Source: Phymatolithon calcareum (lineage: Eukaryota; Rhodophyta; Florideophyceae; Hapalidiales). From it: 64,000 bases of DNA. The notes beneath the pieces were generated by a model. That model ran no database searches. It worked only from the letters and a program-made list of their open reading frames with translations, and had not been told where the DNA came from. A program made the position numbers and the translations under genes. Shown here in pieces: positions 10,759 to 18,916 of the stretch (position 1 is the first letter of the stretch; every line of letters starts with the position of its first letter). The DNA lies in assembly GCA_977006965.1 (NCBI GenBank), contig OZ345384.1, forward strand, positions 1,612,001 through 1,676,000, in the 5' to 3' direction.

Positions 10759-11869
10759 TTATTCATCGTCGCCGACGTTGTCACAGACCATGTTCACAAT
10801 TGCACAACGTCTGCCAGCAATCTCTTTCGGGACCGAGGCTAGACCACCCTTCTCCTTGGAGAACACATCTGAGTCGAGAAAATCCAGCAACATCTTCGTC
10901 TTTTCGGGTCCATCGGGGAGTGCGTTAATGCACTTGAGGCCGATTTCGTGCTTCTTCATCATGTTCTTGCTGTTTATCGCCTCCGCAACGGAGGATAGAG
11001 CCGTGTTAGGTACTCCACGCGCCCTTTTATCCATCCGCTTCACTTTCTTGACGCCCGCAGGGCGGCATTTGGCGAGATTCTTGTACGGCAGCGAGGCCAT
11101 CGTACGGTTTGCATCATAATCGATGCTGTCTGAAAGGACGTCTCTCGAAGACGGTGAAGCCGTGCCCAACAAGCACGCCGACGCCGCGCCAGTTGTATTT
11201 TAGGCGTTCGTTCGCGGCGCCGGAGCCTCCAGCGGTGTTATGGTTGCCCGGAGGAATTTTGGGCACATTCGGAGTACCTCTTCAGCGCCCATGGAGCGCA
11301 GCTCCGGCCCATCCTTCAACACGCCCGACTTATCGGCCCGCTTCGTGCGACTGCGAAACGACTGCATCACGTTCGGCTTCGCGGCCTCCTCGGTTTCACC
11401 CGAGACGGGCCTCGAGTAGTACAGGCGGTCGGCGGACAAGTACTTCTGCACCAGCTTCTGGGGCGTCCACCAGCGCCCAGATAAGCTCGCCGGCGAACGT
11501 AGTTGCACGAGCACGTCGGGCTGGCCGTTGTACGGCGCCGAAACCTTCGCCCAGAACTATTGGGCCTTTTTCTCGTCGTGCTCGCGCGAGACGGGCAACC
11601 AGCTGTGCGCCGATGCGGCGTCCTCGTTGGCCGCGAACGACGAGCCACGCCCAACCATGCTGTCGTCGAGTTTGCGTGAAGCGGCGACTGCGTGCGTGAA
11701 GTCGGTGCGTTACGTCTTGCACCTAAACATCGTGGGAAGGCGGATCTGTCGCCCTTCGCGGAATGGTCCGCCTCGAGCGTTTTCCCTCCGGCTCGTGCGC
11801 GCCAAATTGGTGTTGCGCATACTTTCGTGCAAACTTTTGGTGAGTTGGGGTCGTCGTGTTCGGGGCCAT
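10759..11869 (-). pseudogene. Harbinger MYB/SANT-like DNA-binding protein, decayed
   Basis: The minus strand encodes, in shifted frames, VGRGSSFAANEDAASAHSWL, then EKKAQ, a stop, FWAKVSAPYNGQPD and SLSGRWWTPQKLVQKYLSAD. That is the trihelix/MYB-like layout (W, W/F, W spacing) of the second Harbinger protein, which brings the transposase to the terminal repeats. The C-terminal part (10759-11172, 137 codons) contains RPAGVKKVKRMDKRARGVPN and a helical tail. A TAG interrupts AQ/FW, and at least two frame changes separate the N-terminal, middle and C-terminal parts. It converges with the transposase, leaving a gap of about 300 bp. It should be read only as part of the transposon. Confidence 0.7.
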
Positions 11870-11955
11870 GCCGGCCACGGTGCAACGCTCTTCGAGATTG
11901 CGCGCCTCCATTCGCAACGTATTGCAAATTGTTGAACCGAACGCTACGTACGCGA

Positions 11956-12029
11956 TGCGCAAATGAGTATCCAGTTGAGTATTCCATTCCGCAAGTACTC
12001 AATTGGATACCCATTTACCCATTTGCGCA
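11956..12029. repeat. Hairpin inside the right end of the Harbinger element
   Basis: TGCGCAAATG, then GTATCCAGTTGAGTA, pairs with GTACTCAATTGGATAC and CATTTGCGCA around a loop of about 13 nt. It lies about 80 bp inside the right terminus. Subterminal repeats of this kind may be transposase or MYB-partner binding sites (inference). Confidence 0.65.
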
Positions 12030-12224
12030 CCTGGATGCACACCGATAGATATGCCTCATGCGGCGCTGCCACGGGTCCTTTCTACTTTACTCAACCCGTA
12101 GACTTGCTCTAATAAAGGAGTGTTCTGAAGGCTACGACCATCTGCAGAATGCAAACAGCCCTCTTGAATTACAGTATCAACGAGAAATTTTTTTCACTTT
12201 TCCATGGAAAACTTGCGATAATAC

Positions 12225-12294
12225 TTGCAGAATATATATTCTGCAAATATTGTAGCTCACGTGCAGACCTTATAAGGTCTGCACGTGACCTACA
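12225..12294. repeat. Two adjacent near-perfect palindromes
   Basis: 12225-12246 is a perfect 22-bp palindrome beginning TTGCAGAATAT. 12251-12294 is a 44-bp palindrome with a single mismatched pair; its central 32 bp (12257-12288, beginning TCACGTGCAGACCTTA) are perfect. Together they could form two neighbouring cruciforms. They lie between the Harbinger right end and a LINE fragment. Confidence 0.85.
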
Positions 12295-12315
12295 ACTCCC
12301 AGCTGTATCAGTCAT

Positions 12316-12585
12316 TTGATTAAGGACCCCACTGTTGATATGGTAATGTGCGCCAGATATATACGATGGAATTGGCTCGGACACATTTTTAGGATGCACG
12401 AAATTCTCTTGTTCGTCGAGTGCTACTTCATTGCGTCCGACCAACTCCAGAGTCAATCTTTGGCGACGCCCCGGACCTCGACGTGCAAGCAGCAGTTAAA
12501 CTCCCAACAAATAGATTCAAATAGAAGAAGCTTAGGTCCTCAAAGTGTTGCTAGCCCCTCAAGGAGAATAAAATGAATGAATGAA
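12316..12585 (+). mobile_element. LINE 3' end with an AATG-type tail
   Basis: It reads RYIRWNWLGHIFRMHE, the LINE post-RT motif also seen at 7200-7340, then a stretch (CAGTTAAACTCCCAACAAAT) that recurs near 47670, and ends in an ATGAATGAATGAA repeat. A homologous 3' end is at 47560-47769. It is 5'-truncated and frame-broken. Confidence 0.65.
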
Positions 12586-12589
12586 GTCA

Positions 12590-13373
12590 TTTGATTAATC
12601 AATTGTGCGGGAAAGTGTGTAACAGTGAATATTTCATGTTTCTTCTCAAAAAAGTTGAAAAGATTGAATTTTCTTCCACAGCGATGCAACACTTAATTCA
12701 GCTCATACATTGATCAAGATGAGTCACTAGTGACTTCCTTCATACATTGACGAATTTTAATTAAAATTGGGCCAGCACAAGTCAAAGTTGCAAAATTATT
12801 TGTAATAAAATGTGCATATTTTATTATGAATCACATATGAGTTTCGTACGCGAAAACGCAACATGCGACAAAACATCATGTTTTGTTAGTAAAAATGTAG
12901 CACGAATTCTTTACCCTTCCCGCTCTCTCACTCTCGCTACAGCGCTTCAGCATAATCTTTGTCGTGTAGTCATCTAGAACACGCAAAACAAGTAGGCGAG
13001 GGAACTCAAGGGACAAAAAATAGTCTCCGACAGAATGAAATCCTCGCCCATTTTGGCCGTGAATATTGGAGGACAATCTCGCAACAGATTGGCCCCTTTT
13101 CAAGAACTATAGTGTATCGTTATGATTTATGGTAGAACCTCGGGCCCCCTGTCGTGGGGGAAAGAGGCAACTAACAAAAAGTTTGGCGATCGCGACAGGA
13201 CCGCACAAAAACTATAGTTGATCTATACAAAGCATTGGAATTATTTATTTATTCTTTTCTCGGCGCAGTGTCGAGAATAAAAGTCAAGCTGTTAAACGCA
13301 GAAGCAATAAATTATTGTATTCAAGTTCAATGTGGAATAAATAAGTGGTTATTCCCTGAATTATTGGATCCCT
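12590..13373. other. No gene recognised
   Basis: AT-rich sequence with one 75-codon minus-strand frame (12876-13103) without motifs. It may include the outer end of the hAT remnant that follows. Confidence 0.35.
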
Positions 13374-13593
13374 CTAGTTACTTTCTGTCACGATAGCATT
13401 GACGTCTTTGATTCCCCACGCACCCGAGTTAGCAGGAAGGAACATCTGCTTCTCGAAGTTTGCAGGAATAACTCTTCTTCTGTCATCCAGCGCGTAACCA
13501 GCGATAGAGAAAAGCCTCTCGCACATGCTCGACGTTGGTACAATGAATCGCAGATCCATGTACTCAGAATCAGAGGAAATAACGCTTTGGCGA
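13374..13593 (-). pseudogene. hAT transposase C-terminal part, cut off by the Copia insertion
   Basis: The minus strand reads FIVPTSSMCERLFSIAG, then ALDDRRRVIPANFEKQMFLP, the hATC dimerisation domain (PxSSxxxERxFSxAG...RRxxL...FL). The frame continues upstream into 13593 and is then interrupted by the Copia LTR. Beyond the Copia element it resumes at 18677 in the same frame (LSLAKRALKRR). The two pieces joined through one copy of the 5-bp duplication read without a break. The catalytic middle of the transposase is absent on both sides. Confidence 0.75.
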
Positions 13594-13892
13594 TGTGAAA
13601 GCTGTAATCTAGAAAGATCTCTTAATGTTGATCCATAAGAAATCTCGCAAATGTTTGCGGTCGTGCAGGTTTGGAGATTGAATTACAAATGTTTGTGGAC
13701 GCATATGATTACTAGCTAATTTTTAGAGGTCGCGTCAAAAGAGTATTTAATATGCTCAGATTGTACAAGCCGAATAAAAAGGTAACGAAGTTTAATCGAC
13801 AAGGAAGTTTGACCTTGACCTTAATTCCCGCTACTACTGCTAACGTTGCGACTGATACAACTTATCTCAACGCTTTTATCGATTCTTTCATA
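13594..13892 (+). repeat. Left LTR of the Copia element
   Basis: It begins TGTGAAAG and ends TTTCATA. The end is set by the GGCGA duplication after the right LTR, which makes the termini TG...TA instead of the usual TG...CA. TATTTAA at 13744 is a possible TATA box and AATAAA at 13773 a possible poly(A) signal. Confidence 0.9.
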
Positions 13893-13905
13893 GTTATGGG
13901 CCCAG
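13893..13905 (+). promoter_or_regulatory. Primer-binding site matching the initiator tRNA-Met anticodon arm
   Basis: GTTATGGGCCCAG follows the LTR directly. It is the exact reverse complement of CTGGGCCCATAAC, the anticodon stem-loop of eukaryotic initiator tRNA-Met. Drosophila copia and yeast Ty5 prime with a half-tRNA at this internal site instead of the tRNA 3' end. The CAT anticodon supplies an ATG (13896-13898) that is in frame with gag. Confidence 0.85.
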
Positions 13906-15038
13906 ATCATGGAGGGTCTGATCTGCCTCGGCGCCCACGATTCTCTTGGGATATTAAGAGTGTACCGTGGACCGATGGAAAAGGCGAACAACACGAATAT
14001 GCAAGCGCGGTTGCGCTATGGAATGCTTTCCACGACCGTTTGCCAGCTACAAACTCAAACAAGATACCACCTGAGCTCCGTGGTATTATGCTTCAGTCTA
14101 ATTTGTATGGACGTGCCAAGGATTTGTGCAAAAAGATTTCTGCTGAAGTGATTCAATCAGCAGGTGGTACAGATGCTATAGTTAAAGCGCTTTACAAGCG
14201 TGACCCGCTATCCACAGTTAGTACCGTATATCAAGATTTCATTGCTTTACTCGAAACCAAGCGTTGTGGAAATGAGTCCTTCAAAAACTTTGAGTCTCGT
14301 TTCGAGGCCCGCGTCTCCAAGTTTAATGCGCATGCTGATGCCTGTAAGCTACCAGAGGCGATGACGGCATTTATGCTTCTAGCGAATTCATCTGTGGATA
14401 GCAGCCAAAGAATTTCTGTGTTGGCGGCTGCTTCGCCCCACGAATCAACCTTTGAAGGTGATCCTACTACTGCGGACTATTTAAATGCAGTGTCATACGA
14501 CTCTGTGTCCGCAGTGCTCCGACAGTGTGACAAGTTAAAAGTGTCGGAAGGAAATGTTCATTCAACATCTCTAAGTGCTAACAGTGCTTCGGCTTCTGCA
14601 TCTAGTTCTTATCGTACTCACCGTAATAAGCGCATTCTAACACCTGAGCAGCTCTCCGATTTGAAAAGAAAGTCCACATGTCACCTATGTAAGATGAAGG
14701 GTCATTGGAAATCGGACCATAACAGTGACGGCACGCTCAAACCGGGAGCCAAGTCCATTCCAGCCGATGATTCTAGCAAGTCGACTCTAAAGAAAACTGT
14801 GACATTTAACATGGTCAACTTGCCAAAGGATTCAATCTCTATTCCATGCGATTTCGTTGGACCACTTCTTGACGATGGTGCACCTTACAGTGGCATGGGA
14901 CTGTCAGAGCTGAAGATGCTGCAACCGTTTCTGCTTCCAGATTGGGATGGAAGCTCGAGCCATTACCCAGTGCAGTTTCAGATCGTCCTTTGTGGCAGTA
15001 TGGTTCTGGACAGCATGCAAGTGCTATGCGTAAGATAA
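13896..15038 (+). CDS. gag: Copia Gag and protease region
   Basis: The frame is open from 13752, inside the LTR, but that ATG follows the putative TATA box by only a few bases and is unlikely to be in the mRNA. I therefore place the start at the ATG inside the primer-binding site (13896). The product contains a UBN2/gag-like helical region (WNAFHDRLP, LYKRDPLSTVSTVYQDFIAL, FKNFESRFEARVSKFNA) and a Ser-rich linker. A zinc knuckle CHLCKMKGHWKSDH follows, with spacing CX2CX4HX4H, so the last Cys of the usual CCHC is His. Next comes a protease active site LLDDGAPYSGMG, with DDG in place of the common D-S/T-G. Gag packages the RNA and the protease matures the polyprotein. The frame ends at 15038 and overlaps pol by 97 bp; the rest of the protease fold continues in the pol frame. 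Confidence 0.88.
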   Translation: MGPDHGGSDLPRRPRFSWDIKSVPWTDGKGEQHEYASAVALWNAFHDRLPATNSNKIPPELRGIMLQSNLYGRAKDLCKKISAEVIQSAGGTDAIVKALYKRDPLSTVSTVYQDFIALLETKRCGNESFKNFESRFEARVSKFNAHADACKLPEAMTAFMLLANSSVDSSQRISVLAAASPHESTFEGDPTTADYLNAVSYDSVSAVLRQCDKLKVSEGNVHSTSLSANSASASASSSYRTHRNKRILTPEQLSDLKRKSTCHLCKMKGHWKSDHNSDGTLKPGAKSIPADDSSKSTLKKTVTFNMVNLPKDSISIPCDFVGPLLDDGAPYSGMGLSELKMLQPFLLPDWDGSSSHYPVQFQIVLCGSMVLDSMQVLCVR

Positions 15039-18000
15039 TTGGCTCAATTGTTCTACAAGCTAAGATCAAACATGGCGAATACGTTCAAATTCGTCATCTT
15101 GTCATCGAGGGCTCATCTCAGTGGGTCATCGGAAGAAATGTCACTAAGCTATGTGATATAATTCATATTGGTGGAAATCATCTTAAGTTAGCGAAAGGCT
15201 TAACTATTGACCTTGTCAACCATGACATGCACAGCTATGTGCCCTATGATTTGTTTTGTGATACGAAAACAATCCGTGGACGTGCGTGGAAAACGAAAAT
15301 GTTTTGTGCCACAGCACATATTCCTGCTGTTGAAGATCGAAGACCGTGGGATGAATTGAAAAAGATAGTGGACAAAGTACACAAACACGTATGTGATCAC
15401 TCATCATATTCTGATATCAAAGTGCTTTTGCAAAGGAACAACCTATGGGATTCTGAAGTAATGAAGTACCTTGCACGTATAATCGAGTCATGTACAAAGT
15501 GTTCTCACACATCTGAGCCAAAGACATCACGGAAAGTGTCTCTCAGCTCTCTAAACCGGACTTTCAACAAGGTGATATGCATCGATCATTTCCATTTGGA
15601 AAGCATACGTGTGCTACATTTGATGGACACAGCGACTCGATACTCAGTGGGTGCTGTTGTGCCTGACACGTCTATGAAATCAGCTATTGAGGTTATTGAT
15701 TCACACTGGATATCGCCTTTCTGGGCTCCTGAGGCGATACAGTACGACCGTGCCTTCGAGAATGAAATATTCAAAAGCTATTTATCGAAGTACGATATCG
15801 AAGGTCGTCCAATCCCTGCCAGGAGGCATAACAAAAATGTTCTTGAGTCTAAGCATAGGATAATCAGGGATATATTTTTGCGTCTCACATCAGATGTTTC
15901 TGATGAAAGTGAGAAAAACGATCCATTAATTGTCCAACAAGCTATTCGAATATCAAATGACCTCTACGGTAACGATATGCTTTCAGCACACGAATTGGCT
16001 AAAGGATTTACAAGGCCTGTTGAAAACGCTGGAATGCCAACTTTGCTCCCTGATGAGATAATTAAGGCACATGAAGCTCTGATTGCCAAGAGAAAATTAA
16101 CTCTAATTCTTCGTTCACAGGCTACTAAAGACTGTCCAATATCAGTTGGAGATATGGTTCAGGTTTATATTAAGCTTCAAAATGAAAAAAGGGGCAAGTG
16201 GTCCAATCCTCGTCCTGTTTTATCGTTTGACTTGAAATCGTGTACAGTGACTGTTCCTGGGGCGAGTGGACGCACAATATGTGCGGCAATTGAAGATGTC
16301 CGCCCGGCCATAATTGAAGAATCATTTGCCTGTAAGGTTCAGGAAGCGATTGAAGAGATGGATTTGGCTCTAGATGATACAATTTCAACGCTCGAAACTG
16401 AAACTTCTTCAACGGACAAGAAAAATGTCGATGCCGTCGCACATTATGTAGATACGGGTGATGATATCTGTTCTACTATAAGGGATGATGGAGACTTCAT
16501 GGTTCCGAATCCAACTGTTGGAGAATCAGTCGAAGTTTACTGGCCTCTAGACGACCAGTACTACCCCGGAGTTGTTTCTTGTATTAACAACGAAGGATTT
16601 TGCATTGTTGACTACAATGATGGCGATCAAGAGACATTAAATATGGCGGAAGAGATATGGCGTCCAATGTCTGAGTCTATCAGCTCTCACGAAGTACAGC
16701 TCACGGGTATACAAGAGCTGAAAAGCAATGAAAGTCAAACGTTGAAGCTATATTTTGACATGTTCGGGCACAAAGAATTTATGATACATCAAGCTGAAGG
16801 ATTGCCATCATATGCGATACGAAATGCTTATACGATGGAAGAGCAAAAATTTAAGGAGACAGTTCGTGAAGTAAATGTTATCGATGTGCCGACAAATGCA
16901 AATGTTATACCGATTCATGTGATTTATAAGGTTAAAGAAAATGACGATGGCACCTTAAAGATGAAAGCTCGCATCTCGCCACATGGAAACAAAGATCGAG
17001 ATCGCGAATCACTCAAATCTGACTCTGCTACGTGTCCACCGACTGGTATTAGATTGCTTCTGTCAGCAGCCACCATTATGAAATGGCCACTTGCAAAGAT
17101 TGATTTCACAAGCGCCTTTCTACAAACTGGAGAAGCACAACGAGATGTTTATGTTGTACCTCCACGCGAATGTAGTGATCGCTCAAAATATTGGCTATTG
17201 CTTACGGCTGCGTATGGACTTGTTAATGCTGGTGCCAAGTGGCAAGAGCAATGTGATGAATTTCTAAGGTCTCTCGGATTGAAGCAACTCAAGTTTGTCC
17301 CACAGCTGTTCTATCATAAACACAACAATGAGCTTTCGATTGTTGCAGTGAAAATCGTTGATGACATACTATTTGCTGGACCTAAGGCTTGTGTCCAAAA
17401 GGTTATTGAAAAGATAAGTGCCACGTACAAGCTCGGTACAGTGGTGTATGGACCAGGCGCATTTTTGTTCTTCGGTTTACAGATTATACAAGACACTGAT
17501 TATAGTGTGACAGTTCATGGTGATGACAAATTGAGCTCGCTGGAGTGTTTTCCAATCGATCGACACCGAAGAAAACACATTGATGCTAATTTAACTGATA
17601 TTGAACTCAAATCGTTTCGGTCTATAAACAGTTCTATTGGGTGGCTTGGTATAGCAGCATCGCCATTCTGCGCTCTGTATGCAAGCTACCTGCAGCAAAA
17701 AGCGCCAACTCCAAACGTCGGAGATCTTATAACGCAAATCAATTCGCTCCGTGTCCTTAAAAAGCTCGGCTCTGCTGTTAAGTTTGTGAGACCACCTAAA
17801 GGAAGAGAGATTAAGTTATCTGTCTTGATGTTCGCAGATGCAAGTCGTACTGAAAGTAACGGGCAATTGTGCTACATTGCTGGTCTTCTGTTTGGAGATT
17901 TAGTCAATAAGACAACGTTTCATACTATTTCGTGGGCCTCTCATAAATCGAAGCGTCCAGTCAAGTCTATCGGCGCAGCTGAGATTCTTGCTGCCGGGGA

Positions 18001-18319
18001 GGCTATTGATGAAGGGAAAATGTTAGCGAAGTCGTATGAAGAGCTTCTTGCTGTTAAAGTTGATCTGTGGATTGCTGTTGACTCCAAAGATTTGTTTTCG
18101 ACACTGTCAACGTGCCGAAACTCTATGGATCGCTCTATTCGAGGTGATGTAAGTGTCATTCGATACGAATTCGAGACCAAAAATGTGTCTCGCATGATAT
18201 GGATACCTGGAAAGATTAATCTAACCGATCCTGGAACTAAGCCAAACAGTCCCTTAGCACCTCTACTGAACCTTCTTTATTCAATGGACACTTGCCACTT
18301 GACTTTAAGGAAGCATTGA
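14942..18319 (+). CDS. pol: Copia Pol: integrase, Tudor-like domain, reverse transcriptase, RNase H
   Basis: An open frame of 1125 codons in the -1 frame relative to gag; the first ATG (14942) is probably not used. It holds the end of the protease, an integrase zinc-binding segment (HVCDHSS...CTKC), and an integrase core with Asp in VICIDHFHL, Asp in IQYDRAFEN and Glu in KNVLESKHR. A Tudor-like module follows (SVEVYWPLDDQYYPGVV, then VDYNDGDQETL, about residues 525-575). Reverse transcriptase comes next (AKIDFTSAFLQTGE, AAYGLVNAGAKW, VKIVDDILF for the YxDD box). RNase H is last (LMFADASRTESNGQ, SIGAAEILAAGEA, WIAVDSKDL). Integrase before reverse transcriptase is the copia order. It copies the RNA and inserts the cDNA. 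All catalytic acidic residues are present, so it is likely active. Confidence 0.93.
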   Translation: MGWKLEPLPSAVSDRPLWQYGSGQHASAMRKIIGSIVLQAKIKHGEYVQIRHLVIEGSSQWVIGRNVTKLCDIIHIGGNHLKLAKGLTIDLVNHDMHSYVPYDLFCDTKTIRGRAWKTKMFCATAHIPAVEDRRPWDELKKIVDKVHKHVCDHSSYSDIKVLLQRNNLWDSEVMKYLARIIESCTKCSHTSEPKTSRKVSLSSLNRTFNKVICIDHFHLESIRVLHLMDTATRYSVGAVVPDTSMKSAIEVIDSHWISPFWAPEAIQYDRAFENEIFKSYLSKYDIEGRPIPARRHNKNVLESKHRIIRDIFLRLTSDVSDESEKNDPLIVQQAIRISNDLYGNDMLSAHELAKGFTRPVENAGMPTLLPDEIIKAHEALIAKRKLTLILRSQATKDCPISVGDMVQVYIKLQNEKRGKWSNPRPVLSFDLKSCTVTVPGASGRTICAAIEDVRPAIIEESFACKVQEAIEEMDLALDDTISTLETETSSTDKKNVDAVAHYVDTGDDICSTIRDDGDFMVPNPTVGESVEVYWPLDDQYYPGVVSCINNEGFCIVDYNDGDQETLNMAEEIWRPMSESISSHEVQLTGIQELKSNESQTLKLYFDMFGHKEFMIHQAEGLPSYAIRNAYTMEEQKFKETVREVNVIDVPTNANVIPIHVIYKVKENDDGTLKMKARISPHGNKDRDRESLKSDSATCPPTGIRLLLSAATIMKWPLAKIDFTSAFLQTGEAQRDVYVVPPRECSDRSKYWLLLTAAYGLVNAGAKWQEQCDEFLRSLGLKQLKFVPQLFYHKHNNELSIVAVKIVDDILFAGPKACVQKVIEKISATYKLGTVVYGPGAFLFFGLQIIQDTDYSVTVHGDDKLSSLECFPIDRHRRKHIDANLTDIELKSFRSINSSIGWLGIAASPFCALYASYLQQKAPTPNVGDLITQINSLRVLKKLGSAVKFVRPPKGREIKLSVLMFADASRTESNGQLCYIAGLLFGDLVNKTTFHTISWASHKSKRPVKSIGAAEILAAGEAIDEGKMLAKSYEELLAVKVDLWIAVDSKDLFSTLSTCRNSMDRSIRGDVSVIRYEFETKNVSRMIWIPGKINLTDPGTKPNSPLAPLLNLLYSMDTCHLTLRKH

Positions 18320-18359
18320 CTCGTGACTCGGATCAATTCACAGGGTAGTTATATCTTTC

Positions 18360-18373
18360 GAGAAGAGAAGGAG
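18360..18373 (+). promoter_or_regulatory. Polypurine tract
   Basis: GAGAAGAGAAGGAG directly before the right LTR is the expected primer site for plus-strand DNA synthesis. Confidence 0.75.
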
Positions 18374-18672
18374 TGTGAAAGCTGTAATCTAGAAAGATCT
18401 CTTAATGTTGATCCATAAGAAATCTCGCAAATGTTTGCGGTCGTGCAGGTTTGGAGATTGAATTACAAATGTTTGTGGACGCATATGATTACTAGCTAAT
18501 TTTTAGAGGTCGCGTCAAAAGAGTATTTAATATGCTCAGATTGTACAAGCCGAATAAAAAGGTAACGAAGTTTAATCGACAAGGAAGTTTGACCTTGACC
18601 TTAATTCCCGCTACTACTGCTAACGTTGCGACTGATACAACTTATCTCAACGCTTTTATCGATTTTTTCATA
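18374..18672 (+). repeat. Right LTR of the Copia element
   Basis: Identical to the left LTR except for one T/C difference at 18665, and followed by the target duplication GGCGA. Confidence 0.9.
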
Positions 18673-18916
18673 GGCGACGTTTCAATGCGCGCTTGGCTAG
18701 CGATAGTGAAGTGTCATCAACAGTCAAACTCACAGCACAGACAACTTTCTTCAATTTCTCGGTAGCACGTGACTCTCAAAATTCGTGTAACCCCGTCCAG
18801 AATCTTTCCGTCGCGTTCCACACTTGCAGGTCCACACAGCGGAGTTGGGATCCGACTGCGTGAAAAACTCATCGCGAACACGCATCGCGAACACGCTTAC
18901 CGACAACTCGCGGCAT
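18673..18916 (-). pseudogene. N-terminal part of the hAT transposase remnant, with BED zinc finger
   Basis: The minus strand starts MPRVVGKRVRD at 18916. It then carries a BED-type zinc finger (FFTQSDPNSAVWTCKCGTRR with a later FESHV), and after a frame change near 18770 KLKKVVCAVSLTVDDTSLSL, which leads into the hATC domain on the far side of the Copia element. A 13-bp tandem duplication (CGTGTTCGCGATG twice) shifts the frame between GKRVRD and EFFT. The large catalytic middle of a normal hAT transposase of 600 residues or more is missing. This was therefore already a deletion derivative before the Copia element entered. Confidence 0.6.

Larger units (their letters stand above)
8899..12109. 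mobile_element. PIF/Harbinger DNA transposon, full-length copy with decayed genes
   Basis: Both ends are present: GAGCAAGTCTA at 8899 and its inverse TAGACTTGCTC ending at 12109. TAA flanks each end (8896-8898 and 12110-12112), the 3-bp TWA duplication expected of Harbinger elements. Inside are two convergent coding remnants, a DDE transposase on the plus strand (9098-10459) and a MYB/SANT-like DNA-binding protein on the minus strand (10759-11869), which is the normal two-gene content of PIF/Harbinger. Total length is 3211 bp. Both genes carry several stops and frameshifts, so the copy is dead, but the boundaries are clean. Confidence 0.88.
13594..18672 (+). mobile_element. Copia-type LTR retrotransposon, full length and recent
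   Basis: Two 299-bp LTRs (13594-13892 and 18374-18672) differ at one position that I can find (C at 13885, T at 18665). They are flanked by the 5-bp target duplication GGCGA (13589-13593 and 18673-18677). The internal order is primer-binding site, gag with zinc knuckle, protease, integrase, a Tudor-like domain, reverse transcriptase and RNase H, with a purine-rich tract before the right LTR. Integrase before reverse transcriptase defines Ty1/copia. The near-identical LTRs mean a young insertion. The only coding break is one -1 frame change between gag-protease and pol. Confidence 0.93.

Noticed and set aside
11109-11699. 196-codon Arg/Ser-rich plus-strand ORF, and the 215-codon minus-strand ORF 11367-12014
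   Set aside because: High-GC shadows of the decayed Harbinger MYB-like gene; the correct frame shows the trihelix Trp pattern.
13752-13895. Gag start at the ATG inside the LTR
   Set aside because: This ATG follows the putative TATA box by only a few bases, so it should lie upstream of the transcription start; the same sequence is repeated in the right LTR, where the frame soon leaves the element.
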